Shown here: positions 34,638 through 41,774 of the stretch, piece by piece
Numbering within the stretch: position 1 is the stretch's first letter
Layout of the letters: each line of letters starts with the position of its first letter
DNA from: Sphaerisporangium sp040683095
GTDB lineage: Bacteria > Actinomycetota > Actinomycetes > Streptosporangiales > Streptosporangiaceae
Assembly (NCBI RefSeq): GCF_040683095.1
Contig: NZ_JBFBCI010000023.1
Span: forward strand, 1 to 64,000
Direction: 5' to 3'
DNA length: 64,000 nt
Translations under genes and position numbers: made by a program
The notes under the pieces: model-generated
Databases searched by the model: none
Told to the model about the DNA's origin: nothing
What the model saw: the letters and a program-made list of their open reading frames with translations, nothing else

Positions 34638-36260
34638 CTACAAGGGCACATTCCCGTGCTTGCGCGGGGTCGCGTGCTTGCGCTTGTCGCGTAGCATGGC
34701 CACCCCGCGGGCGACGACCGAGCGCGTCTCCACGGGGTCGATCACGTCGTCGACCAGCCCGCGCTCGGCCGCGTACGTGGGGTTGACCAGTTCGCTGGTG
34801 TAACGGGCCACGAGGTCCGCGCGGAGCATGTCGGGATCGCTCGCGGCGGCCAGTTCCCTGCGGTAGATGACGTTCACCGCGCCCTCCGCGCCCATCACGG
34901 CGATCTCGTTGGTGGGCCACGCCAATGACAGGTCCGCGCCGATGGAGCGGGAGTCCATCACGATGTACGCCCCCCCGTACGCCTTCCTGACGATGATCTG
35001 GATGCGCGGGACCGTCGCCTCGCAGTAGGCGTACAGCAACTTGGCCCCGTGCCTGATGGCCCCGGCGTGCTCCTGGTCGGTGCCGGGCAGGAAGCCGGGC
35101 ACGTCCACGAGCGTCACCAACAGGATGCCGAAGGCATCGCACGTCCTGACGAAGCGCGCGGCCTTTTGCGAGGCGGCCACGTCCAGCACGCCCGCGAGCA
35201 CCATGGGCTGGTTACCGACGACGCCGACGACCTCGCCGTCGATTCTGGCGAACGCGCAGATCACGTTCGGCGCCCAGGCGCTGTGCACCTCCAGGTAGTC
35301 GCCGTCGTCCACGAGCTCGGCCAGCACCTGGCGCATGTCGTAGGGCTTGTTCGGCTCGACGGGGACGATCTCCGCCAGCCTGGGCCGCAGGTCGTCGACG
35401 GCGCCGCGCGACGGCAGGGCCGGCGGGCGGCTCATGTTGTTGCTCGGCAGCATCGAGACGAGGTAGCGGACGTCGGCCAGGCAGCTCTCCTCGTCGTCGT
35501 GCACGAACGCGGCCAGCCCGGAACGGGTGCCGTGCACCTGAGCGCCGCCGAGCTGGGCATGGGAGACCTGTTCGCCGGTGACCGCCTCCACCACGTCCGG
35601 CCCCGTCAGGTAGAGCTGCGCGGTGTCCCGCACCATGAACGTGAAGTCGGCCAGGGCCGCCGAATAGGCCGCCCCTCCGGCGCACGGGCCGAGCACGACG
35701 CTGATCTGGGGGATCACTCCGGATGCCGCCACGTGGCGCTGGAAGATGCCCCCATACCCGTTGAGCGACATCACCCCTTCCTGGATCCTGGCGCCGCCGC
35801 TGTCGTTCAGCCCGATGAACGGGGAACCGGTGGACAGCGCCAGATCCATCACCTTCTGGATCTTCAACGCGTGCGCCTCGCCGAGCGAGCCACCGAAGAC
35901 GGTGAAGTCCTGCGCGTAGACGAACACCCGGCGGCCGTCGATCGTGCCCGATCCGGCGATCACGCCGTCCGTGTGGGGACGCTGCCGTTCCATGCCGAGC
36001 CCCTGCGCCCGGTGCCGGCGGAGCATGTCGAGCTCGAAGAAAGACCCCTCGTCGAGCAGCAGCTCCAGCCGCTCGCGCGCGGTGCGCTTGCCGAGCGAGC
36101 GCTGCCGGGCCACGGCCTGCGGGCGTCCCTGCGCGACCGCCTCGCGCAGGCGCTCGCGCTCCTCACGCAGCCGGTTCATGGACGGAGGCGGCGACTGGAC
36201 CGCCTCGTCAAGGGCTTCCACGGACGGCATCGCGGCGGTGTCGAGTTCCGAGATGCTCAT
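34638..36260 (-). CDS. Acyl-CoA carboxylase beta (carboxyltransferase) subunit
   Basis: The 540-residue protein is a biotin-dependent carboxyltransferase of the propionyl/acetyl-CoA carboxylase type. It shows LGKRTARERLELLLDEGSFFE near residue 52, GGARIQEGV near 155 and the second oxyanion loop around DVPGFLPGTDQEHAGAIRHG near 390. It moves CO2 from biotin to an acyl-CoA, giving malonyl- or methylmalonyl-CoA. No alpha (biotin carboxylase) gene is nearby, so it must borrow one. Such stand-alone beta genes are common in clusters that need extender units, but no PKS is visible here. GGGAGGG five bases before ATG 36260 supports the start. Confidence 0.92.
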   Translation of the reverse strand: MSISELDTAAMPSVEALDEAVQSPPPSMNRLREERERLREAVAQGRPQAVARQRSLGKRTARERLELLLDEGSFFELDMLRRHRAQGLGMERQRPHTDGVIAGSGTIDGRRVFVYAQDFTVFGGSLGEAHALKIQKVMDLALSTGSPFIGLNDSGGARIQEGVMSLNGYGGIFQRHVAASGVIPQISVVLGPCAGGAAYSAALADFTFMVRDTAQLYLTGPDVVEAVTGEQVSHAQLGGAQVHGTRSGLAAFVHDDEESCLADVRYLVSMLPSNNMSRPPALPSRGAVDDLRPRLAEIVPVEPNKPYDMRQVLAELVDDGDYLEVHSAWAPNVICAFARIDGEVVGVVGNQPMVLAGVLDVAASQKAARFVRTCDAFGILLVTLVDVPGFLPGTDQEHAGAIRHGAKLLYAYCEATVPRIQIIVRKAYGGAYIVMDSRSIGADLSLAWPTNEIAVMGAEGAVNVIYRRELAAASDPDMLRADLVARYTSELVNPTYAAERGLVDDVIDPVETRSVVARGVAMLRDKRKHATPRKHGNVPL

Positions 36261-36357
36261 GATTTCCCTCCCTCGGATCCCTCTTCAGTTCCTCCAGTCA
36301 ATGGTCAGTGGCCGTTTCCTGTCACCTCCTGCTGTGCGGGGACACGGGGCCGTGGCA

Positions 36358-36448
36358 GGAAGCGGAAACCGGCGTGCAGCTTGCTGCCTGCGAAAAGCCT
36401 GGTTCGAGCCCTTGCCGCCTAGCAAAATTGGAGGTGCGAAGGAAAACG
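36358..36448 (+). repeat. Copy 2 of the dispersed ~90-bp element, upstream of the repeat-peptide gene
   Basis: It starts GGAAGCGGAAACCGG, has the core AAAAGCCTGGTTCGAGCCC and ends AAGGAAAACG, matching the minus-strand copy at 22365-22453. It ends 38 bases before the peptide start codon, in the place of a 5' leader. Changes between the two copies are scattered, while the core block is nearly constant. A structured leader RNA is possible; no named riboswitch family is recognised. Confidence 0.55.
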
Positions 36449-36486
36449 CAAAACAAACACTCGCTCCTGAAGAAAGAGGCAGTGTG

Positions 36487-36786
36487 ATGGCGAACAAGAC
36501 GATTATCCAGACGACTTTCAACAACGTTGCCGAGTGGGCCGTCGCAATTGTCGCCGTCGCCGCGGTGCTCACCTCGGGCGCCGCCGCCGTCCAGGCAGTG
36601 GGCAACTTGACCGGGAACGGGGCGGTGGCCGACGGCAACACCTGGCCTGCCGCTGCGGCCGATGGCAACACCTGGCCCGCGCCGGTCGCTGACGGCAACA
36701 CCTGGCCCGCGCCGGTGGCCGACGGCAACACCTGGCCGGTTGTGGACCCCGACGGCAACACCTGGCCGAAGCCCGCGAGCGCCTGA
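36487..36786 (+). CDS. Repeat peptide with five DGNTWP units (candidate precursor peptide)
   Basis: The gene encodes 99 residues. Residues 1-45 form a leader that contains one strongly hydrophobic segment (WAVAIVAVAAVLTSGAAAVQ, about 17-36), suited to membrane insertion or secretion. Residues 46-99 hold five perfect DGNTWP motifs, each followed by a variable four-residue spacer (AAAA, APVA, APVA, VVDP), so the period is exactly 10 residues. The end is KPASA. Multi-core precursors of modified or proteolytically cut peptides look like this. GAGG seven bases before ATG 36487 supports the start. Neighbours are a TrmB/LuxR-type regulator and a YcaO-like protein. A structural, wall-associated repeat protein is the main alternative. 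Confidence 0.8.
   Translation: MANKTIIQTTFNNVAEWAVAIVAVAAVLTSGAAAVQAVGNLTGNGAVADGNTWPAAAADGNTWPAPVADGNTWPAPVADGNTWPVVDPDGNTWPKPASA
36631..36786 (+). repeat. 30-bp tandem repeat encoding DGNTWP plus spacer
   Basis: Units begin at 36631, 36661, 36691, 36721 and 36751. The first 16-17 bases (GA(C/T)GGCAACACCTGGCC) are almost identical in all five, while the last 12 vary. The third and fourth units are nearly the same, suggesting recent copying by slippage or unequal exchange. Confidence 0.9.
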
Positions 36787-36904
36787 CGCCGCTCGCCTCC
36801 CCGATTTGCGGAAATTGAATACAGAAAAGGAGGTGACCGCAACCGACATCTCAATCAATCGAACACCACCCAGGAAATGAGCAACAGAGACGAGGACCGA
36901 AATC

Positions 36905-36930
36905 AAAAACCCGCGACCACCGGTCGCGGG
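36905..36930 (-). terminator. Rho-independent terminator of the regulator gene
   Basis: The 9-bp stem CCCGCGACC / GGTCGCGGG (36910-36918 and 36922-36930) is followed on the minus strand by TTTTTGATTT, 34 bases past the stop of the leftward regulator. Confidence 0.85.
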
Positions 36931-36963
36931 GTTCACGCTGTGCGCGGACAGCGAAGAAAGCGA

Positions 36964-37950
36964 TCAGATCCAGTTCTCCTCCTTGGCGCGCAGCGCGGCC
37001 TGGAAGCGGTTGACGGCTCCCAGCCGGGCCATGAGGTCGGCGACGTAGCGCCGGTAGGTGCGCACCGAGATGTCGAGTTCGCGGGCGGCGATCTCGTCCT
37101 TGTCCGCCGTGGCCATCGCTTCCAGGACGCGCTGCTCCATCTCCGTCAGCACCGGCTGCTCGTCCGGCGGGTCGATGTAGGTGCGCACGTCCACGGCCGA
37201 GTTCCACAGGCCCTCGAAGTAGCTGTAGAGCTGGGAGACCAGGCCGGGCTCCCGTACGAGCAGGGCGCCCTTGGAGTTCTGCTTGGGGTCGATCGGGACG
37301 ACGGCGACGCTGCGGTCGTACATCAGCATGCGGTCCATCGGCTGCTCGGTGATGCGAATCTCCGCTCCAAGGCTGATCAGCTCGCGGAGGTAGGAGAGCA
37401 TGTGCGGGTCATCGAGCGCCGAGGGGTGGAAGACCTCCTTCATCGCGAGCCCCCGGCGCAGCGAGCGGGTGTCGAGCGGCAGCGCCGACTCGATCATCAC
37501 CTTGTTGAACGGGCCGCCGGGGTGCAGGCAGAGCGTCTCCTTGTACGAGAAGAAGGCGAGGTCGTCCAGGCGCTGGCGGACCCGCGCGCCGTTCTCCACG
37601 CGCTCGATGTCCAGCGCCGCACCGGTGCGCTCGCCCTCCTGCATGTCCTCGAGGAAGCCGGCGATGGCGTCCCGTGCGGCGAAGACCCGGCGGATCTCGG
37701 CGTTGAGCTCGTCGAGGCGCTTCTCCACGAGCCGCTCGATGGCGACTCGCGGCTCGGTGGCCACGACGCGGTGCCCGTCGGTGAGGTCGAGCATGGAGAG
37801 CTTGCCCAGCGTCTCCACGGCTGCTTCGACGGTGTCGGGGTCCATGGACAGGCTTTCGGGCAGCGAGCCGACGCCTTCACCCCGGTGCCGGAGGAAGTAG
37901 CGGTAGATCTCCTCCAGTTCGGGAGTGATACCGATGACTGTAAGGTCCAT
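36964..37950 (-). CDS. TrmB-type N-domain / LuxR-type HTH transcriptional regulator
   Basis: The 328-residue protein opens with a winged-helix segment (GITPELEEIYRYFLRHRGEG, residues 7-26) of the TrmB type. A coiled region (AIERLVEKRLDELNAEIRRVF) and a central ligand-binding-like domain (about 115-240) follow. It ends with a LuxR-type HTH (LTEMEQRVLEAMATADKDEI, then SVRTYRRYVADLMARLGAVN). Regulators of this build are common in actinomycetes and often sit beside small-peptide or secondary-metabolite genes. ATG 37950 lies five bases behind GGGAGGTG. It converges on the repeat-peptide gene and is preceded on the same strand by the YcaO-like gene, so it is the natural candidate for local control. 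Confidence 0.85.
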   Translation of the reverse strand: MDLTVIGITPELEEIYRYFLRHRGEGVGSLPESLSMDPDTVEAAVETLGKLSMLDLTDGHRVVATEPRVAIERLVEKRLDELNAEIRRVFAARDAIAGFLEDMQEGERTGAALDIERVENGARVRQRLDDLAFFSYKETLCLHPGGPFNKVMIESALPLDTRSLRRGLAMKEVFHPSALDDPHMLSYLRELISLGAEIRITEQPMDRMLMYDRSVAVVPIDPKQNSKGALLVREPGLVSQLYSYFEGLWNSAVDVRTYIDPPDEQPVLTEMEQRVLEAMATADKDEIAARELDISVRTYRRYVADLMARLGAVNRFQAALRAKEENWI

Positions 37951-38114
37951 GGCCCACCTCCCGGCAGTCGGCATGTCGTTCCCGCGGAAGCTAGATCTTT
38001 TGTCCGACTTCAGCCCGCATATTGGCAATTATCTGCATTCGGTGGGCGCGGAACCTCTTGTGTCGTGCGCTGTGGCGTCCGCGGCCCAACTGAGCAATAA
38101 CGCGGTTGCCGCCA

Positions 38115-39131
38115 CTAGGGAATGGGGCACGGCAGCCTGGCGGGGACGGCGCGGTAGCACGCGGCTCCCGGGCACACGACCTTGACGATCACGCCGGTGC
38201 CGCCGGACTCGACCGCCACGGGCTCGTGACCGAACCGGCGGGCGGCGATCTCCGGCCAGCTCGACGGCCGCGGGTCACCCGGCTCACCGATGAGCGACGG
38301 CTCGGCGTCCACGCCCAGGCGCTCCAGGTGCGCGGCGTAGTCGCCCTCACGGTGCCAGACCGCGAAGCGGCGCAGGGCGTCGGTCAGCGCGAGCGCCGTC
38401 CATGGCTGCGCCTTCGCCGCCATCGCCCGCAGGAACGCCTCACCGACCGCGCTCCTGACCGTCCGGCCGGCCGCGACCCCCAGCGTGTCGCCCTCGCCGC
38501 CGACCATCACCATGGCGATCCTGACGTCGGGCCCGGTGAGCGCGAACGCCGACACCCGCAGCCCCAGCCCGGAGGCCGCGGCCATCACACCGGCGGGGAG
38601 CAGGCGGTCGAGCTGGGCCGAGACCCTCAGGAGCGGCTGCCGGCGCGGACTCGCCCACCAGCGCGAGACCACGTCGTGGGCGATGATCTCGGCGATGGCC
38701 TCGGCGACCCCGAGGTCCACGACGCCGGTCATGACGGGCTCCACCTGGGTCTCACGTTCACCCAGCCAAACGACCTCCGCAGGGAGCCGGTAGCGGTTCC
38801 CGCTCACCAGGCCGGTGCCGGGAACGAGGAGCCCCACCGCCTCCGGGGGGTCGGGCACGAAGTCGGCCAGCCGCAGCTCCCTGCCGCGCGGGGCGTCCGG
38901 ACGGGCGGGCGAGTCGTACGGCAGCCGGTGCAACGGGTCGAGTGCGGTCGCCCGGGCGAGAGCCCTGGCCCTGGTCTGCGCCTCGTAACGGGAGAAACCG
39001 GCGACGACGGCTTCCAATCCGGAAGCCTGCGCGTACGCCAGGTGAACGGTGCCCCCGAGGCAGTCGGCCAGCTCCGCCACCACCCCCGGCACCGCTGTGG
39101 CCGGCCTCGAGCCCGCAGGCGTGGATCCCAT
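38115..39131 (-). CDS. Divergent YcaO-like protein
   Basis: The 338-residue protein resembles the YcaO fold in three places. GFSRYEAQTRARALARATAL (near residue 45) lies where YcaO proteins have the first ATP/Mg helix. TGVVDLGVAEAIAEIIAHDV and then SRWWASP (near 140-165) match the region around ALxExIERDxxxxWW. A late GEAFLRAMAAKAQ helix (near 255) matches the third motif. Several magnesium-binding glutamates are replaced (IERD reads IAHD; the third-motif glutamate is lysine). It may be a non-catalytic or altered YcaO protein. True members activate peptide backbones for azoline or thioamide formation. GGAGGA six bases before ATG 39131 supports the start. The family call rests on motif order only. 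Confidence 0.5.
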   Translation of the reverse strand: MGSTPAGSRPATAVPGVVAELADCLGGTVHLAYAQASGLEAVVAGFSRYEAQTRARALARATALDPLHRLPYDSPARPDAPRGRELRLADFVPDPPEAVGLLVPGTGLVSGNRYRLPAEVVWLGERETQVEPVMTGVVDLGVAEAIAEIIAHDVVSRWWASPRRQPLLRVSAQLDRLLPAGVMAAASGLGLRVSAFALTGPDVRIAMVMVGGEGDTLGVAAGRTVRSAVGEAFLRAMAAKAQPWTALALTDALRRFAVWHREGDYAAHLERLGVDAEPSLIGEPGDPRPSSWPEIAARRFGHEPVAVESGGTGVIVKVVCPGAACYRAVPARLPCPIP

Positions 39132-39588
39132 CGCGTCTCCTCCGCGCTCGTCCCCGGCCGGGGCAGGCCCGGCGTGGGGGTGATCGGCACCGCGGCCGCC
39201 TCGCGCCGGCGGATACGGAGGGGGTCCGGTGCTGAGCGGACCGCGGGCCGAGCTTCCCCACCGGCCAGCATCGGGGCGATCCTCCGGATGCTGACCCATG
39301 CCCAGTACAGTCGCAGGTCGGCCGGGGCGTCAACGCTCGGCCCGCCATCCAGCAATCCCCAAGAAGCAGCCCACTGCCAGTGTTCGCGGCGCCACCGAGA
39401 CAGCGGCGCATGGCAAGCACACGGGCGGGCCCATGGCACGCACAGGCGCAGCGCACGCCACGCATGAGACAGCCCGGCTCTGCACACGGACGCCCCGCCT
39501 CAGACAGGCGGACCCCATCCGCCACAGCACATGCCATCCACTACGACGCTGAAGAAACCCAGCGCGAACGAGTGACGGTCCTGTGTGC
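39132..39588. other. Intergenic region upstream of the YcaO-like gene
   Basis: This 457-base spacer separates the sigma-factor stop from the YcaO-like start. Open frames exist on both strands (one is cysteine-rich on the minus strand around 39330-39530), but they lack ribosome binding sites and look like GC-rich chance frames. The YcaO-like promoter must lie near 39140-39300. No hairpin or repeat stands out. Confidence 0.4.
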
Positions 39589-40149
39589 CTAGCTGCGGCT
39601 CGAATCGTGATCGGAGGTCGCCGCCGCGCCGTCCACGCCCGCGGCGTCCGCCTCCGGAGCGTCGAGCGCCTGGCGCAGAGCGTTCAGCGCGCGGGCGGTC
39701 TGGCTGCGGACCGTGGAGGACTCGTTGCCCATCTCGCGGGCGACGTCCTCGACGCTGCGGTCCTCCCAGAAGCGGAGGACGAGGGTGGCCCGCTGCCGCG
39801 GGCCGAGCCCGGCGAGCGCGTCTATCAGCGCCATGCGCTCGCTCACCAGGAAGTACGGGTCGGCGGTGGAGGCGGTCTCGGGCACCGCTCCGCTGAGGAC
39901 CTCGCGCGACCAGCGCAACGTTCTGCGGTCGCTGATGAACAGCCGCCGCATGACCCGCCGCGCGTAGGCGCCGATCCTGTCGTGCCCTTCGAGGGTGCCC
40001 CAGTGCCTGTGGAGCGCGATCAGCGTGCGCTGGACCAGGTCGTCGGCCTCGTACCAGTCGTGTGACAGCTGGAAGGCGGTGCGCCGCAGCGCCGGTCTGG
40101 TTCTTCGGACGAAACGCGCGAAATCCCCGTCCTCTCGCGCTTCAGCCAT
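39589..40149 (-). CDS. SigE-family RNA polymerase sigma factor
   Basis: This 186-residue ECF-type sigma factor has region 2 around RTRPALRRTAFQLSHDWYEADDLVQRTL (residues 16-43). Region 4 spans LGPRQRATLVLRFWEDRSVE and the following DVAREMGNESSTVRSQTARAL helix-turn-helix. No anti-sigma gene is adjacent. It is transcribed in the same direction as the YcaO-like gene but 457 bases away. ATG 40149 has GGAG nine bases upstream; longer forms starting further up are possible. A role in the stress response or in local control is open. Confidence 0.88.
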   Translation of the reverse strand: MAEAREDGDFARFVRRTRPALRRTAFQLSHDWYEADDLVQRTLIALHRHWGTLEGHDRIGAYARRVMRRLFISDRRTLRWSREVLSGAVPETASTADPYFLVSERMALIDALAGLGPRQRATLVLRFWEDRSVEDVAREMGNESSTVRSQTARALNALRQALDAPEADAAGVDGAAATSDHDSSRS

Positions 40150-40888
40150 TGTCCACACTCCAAGGACGCCGATCCGGCCCGTCCCGCGGGCGCCTCGGCA
40201 TTGCCGCATTCGAAATGTTTGCCAGCCTCCCCAAAATCGGCCTCCGCATACGCGCGTCACAACCCCTTACCGGCCCCTGTGCCCTTATTCACCAGCCAAC
40301 CCATACTCGCCTTCCTGCGACCCCTCTTTCCTCGCCCGGAGCAATAGAGATTCCATAATCAGGCGATGGCGATCGGGCAAGTCCCGGTGGTACCGTGTCC
40401 ACTTGTCGGCGAACGTGGTTGCAGGGCATCACGGTCGGCGGCGACAAGTTCGGCTCTCGCGCCCCGGCCTCGAGAGCCGCGGCCGGCGCTCCTGCGACGT
40501 GCACGGCTTCGCATTCCGACGGCCACTTCACAACGGCACCCCTATTGCGCGGGGCCGTACCCCTATTTCCCCTGCGTACGACGGTCTGGCCGGACGGCGC
40601 GAACGTAAACTCGCGCAGTGAACAGCTCAATGACCGCCAGGGAACTCACCCACAGCGACCATATGGTCACCCAAAATTTCTTTCGAATTAATCGACGTCC
40701 CCATGCAGCATTCCACCACCTCCGCCGCGTGTAGCAGTAGGCAGCCGAAATCCATTCGATTGCGAATGCCCAGAATGCGCACCAGGGGTGATCGAGGAAT
40801 CGTCACAATCTAGGAGAAGAATTCGGCCGCCAAAAGGGGGCGATCTTATCCGGGATTGCCCGACCCCCTCCTCAACCCGGGAGGACAA
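40150..40888. other. Divergent intergenic region, no gene recognised
   Basis: The 739 bases between the sigma factor and the AraC-type regulator show no convincing coding frame. The part at 40660-40850 is markedly AT-rich for this genome (AATTTCTTTCGAATTAATCG at 40674-40693; AATCTAGGAGAAGAATTCGG). This marks it as a promoter-bearing or foreign segment. I see no terminator or long repeat. Confidence 0.45.
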
Positions 40889-41653
40889 ATGGACGACGTC
40901 ATCGAGCGAGCGGTCATGCGGGTGATCGAGAGCATGCAGGAGAACCTCGGCGAGCAGCTCACGATCGACGACATGGCCCGCACGGCCATGTTCAGCAAGT
41001 TCCACTTCTCCCGCGTCTTCCAGCGGGTCACGGGGCTGTCGCCGGGCCGGTTCCTGTCGGCGGTGCGGCTACGCGAGGCCAAGCGGTTGCTCGCCACGAC
41101 GTCGCTGAGCATCACGAACATCAGCCACCAGGTGGGCTACTCCAGCGTCGGCACATTCAGCTCGCGCTTCACGCACAGCGTGGGCCTGCCGCCCAGCAAG
41201 TACCGCCAGCACATGAGCATCACGGCGCAGGCACTCCAGGCCGGGCGGGACGCGCCGCCGGCCACCACGACGATGACCCTCAGCGGCACCGTCACCTCTC
41301 CGCTGGAGGACCAGCCGGTCTTCACCGGCCTGTTCCCCGACCAGATCCTCGAAGGGCGGCCGGTCAGCTACACCGTGATCAGCCGCCCGGGACCCTACCT
41401 GCTGGAGAACGTTCCCGAGGGCCGCTGGCACCTGATCGCGCAGTCCGTGGCCGCCGGCCGCGAGGACGCCATCCACCATCCGCCGCCCGGCGACGACGCG
41501 CTGTGCATCGCGCGGTCCGGGCCGATCGTGGTCGGCTCCGACGGCGGGGTGCAGCACGCGGACATCCGGCTCAAGCCCATGAGCCCGTTCGACCCGCCGG
41601 TCCTGCTCGCCCTGCGCGACCTGCTGTCGTCGGCGAACGGCCACGGGAGCTGA
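40889..41653 (+). CDS. AraC-family transcriptional regulator
   Basis: The 254-residue protein has its DNA-binding domain at the N-terminus (residues about 8-105). It contains both helix-turn-helix units: LTIDDMARTAMFSKFHFSRV and LSITNISHQVGYSSVGTFSS, followed by the usual F-loop and PSKYR. The C-terminal part (about 130-250) is a beta-rich ligand or sensory domain unlike the cupin of classical AraC. The start ATG 40889 follows GGGAGG by four bases. It may sense a small molecule and control the adjacent LAL regulator or the peptide locus. Confidence 0.88.
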   Translation: MDDVIERAVMRVIESMQENLGEQLTIDDMARTAMFSKFHFSRVFQRVTGLSPGRFLSAVRLREAKRLLATTSLSITNISHQVGYSSVGTFSSRFTHSVGLPPSKYRQHMSITAQALQAGRDAPPATTTMTLSGTVTSPLEDQPVFTGLFPDQILEGRPVSYTVISRPGPYLLENVPEGRWHLIAQSVAAGREDAIHHPPPGDDALCIARSGPIVVGSDGGVQHADIRLKPMSPFDPPVLLALRDLLSSANGHGS

Positions 41654-41774
41654 TCGCGTACACGACGATCCGCGATCTCGGCCACCAGCAGGTGCGCACC
41701 TCCCGCTTCCGACCGTGGATCCGGCGGGCGAGCGCACGCAACTCCGTGGATGCCCTGCCTGCCGGCAGGCCGCC

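Noticed and set aside
36631..36786. Tandem 30-bp repeats considered as a CRISPR array
   Set aside because: Repeats are contiguous with 12-13-base variable parts, lie in frame inside a coding gene, and no cas genes are near.
39330..39530. Cysteine-rich 66-residue minus-strand frame upstream of the YcaO-like gene, considered as a second precursor peptide
   Set aside because: No ribosome binding site, arginine-rich composition like other chance frames, and the plus strand is equally open there.
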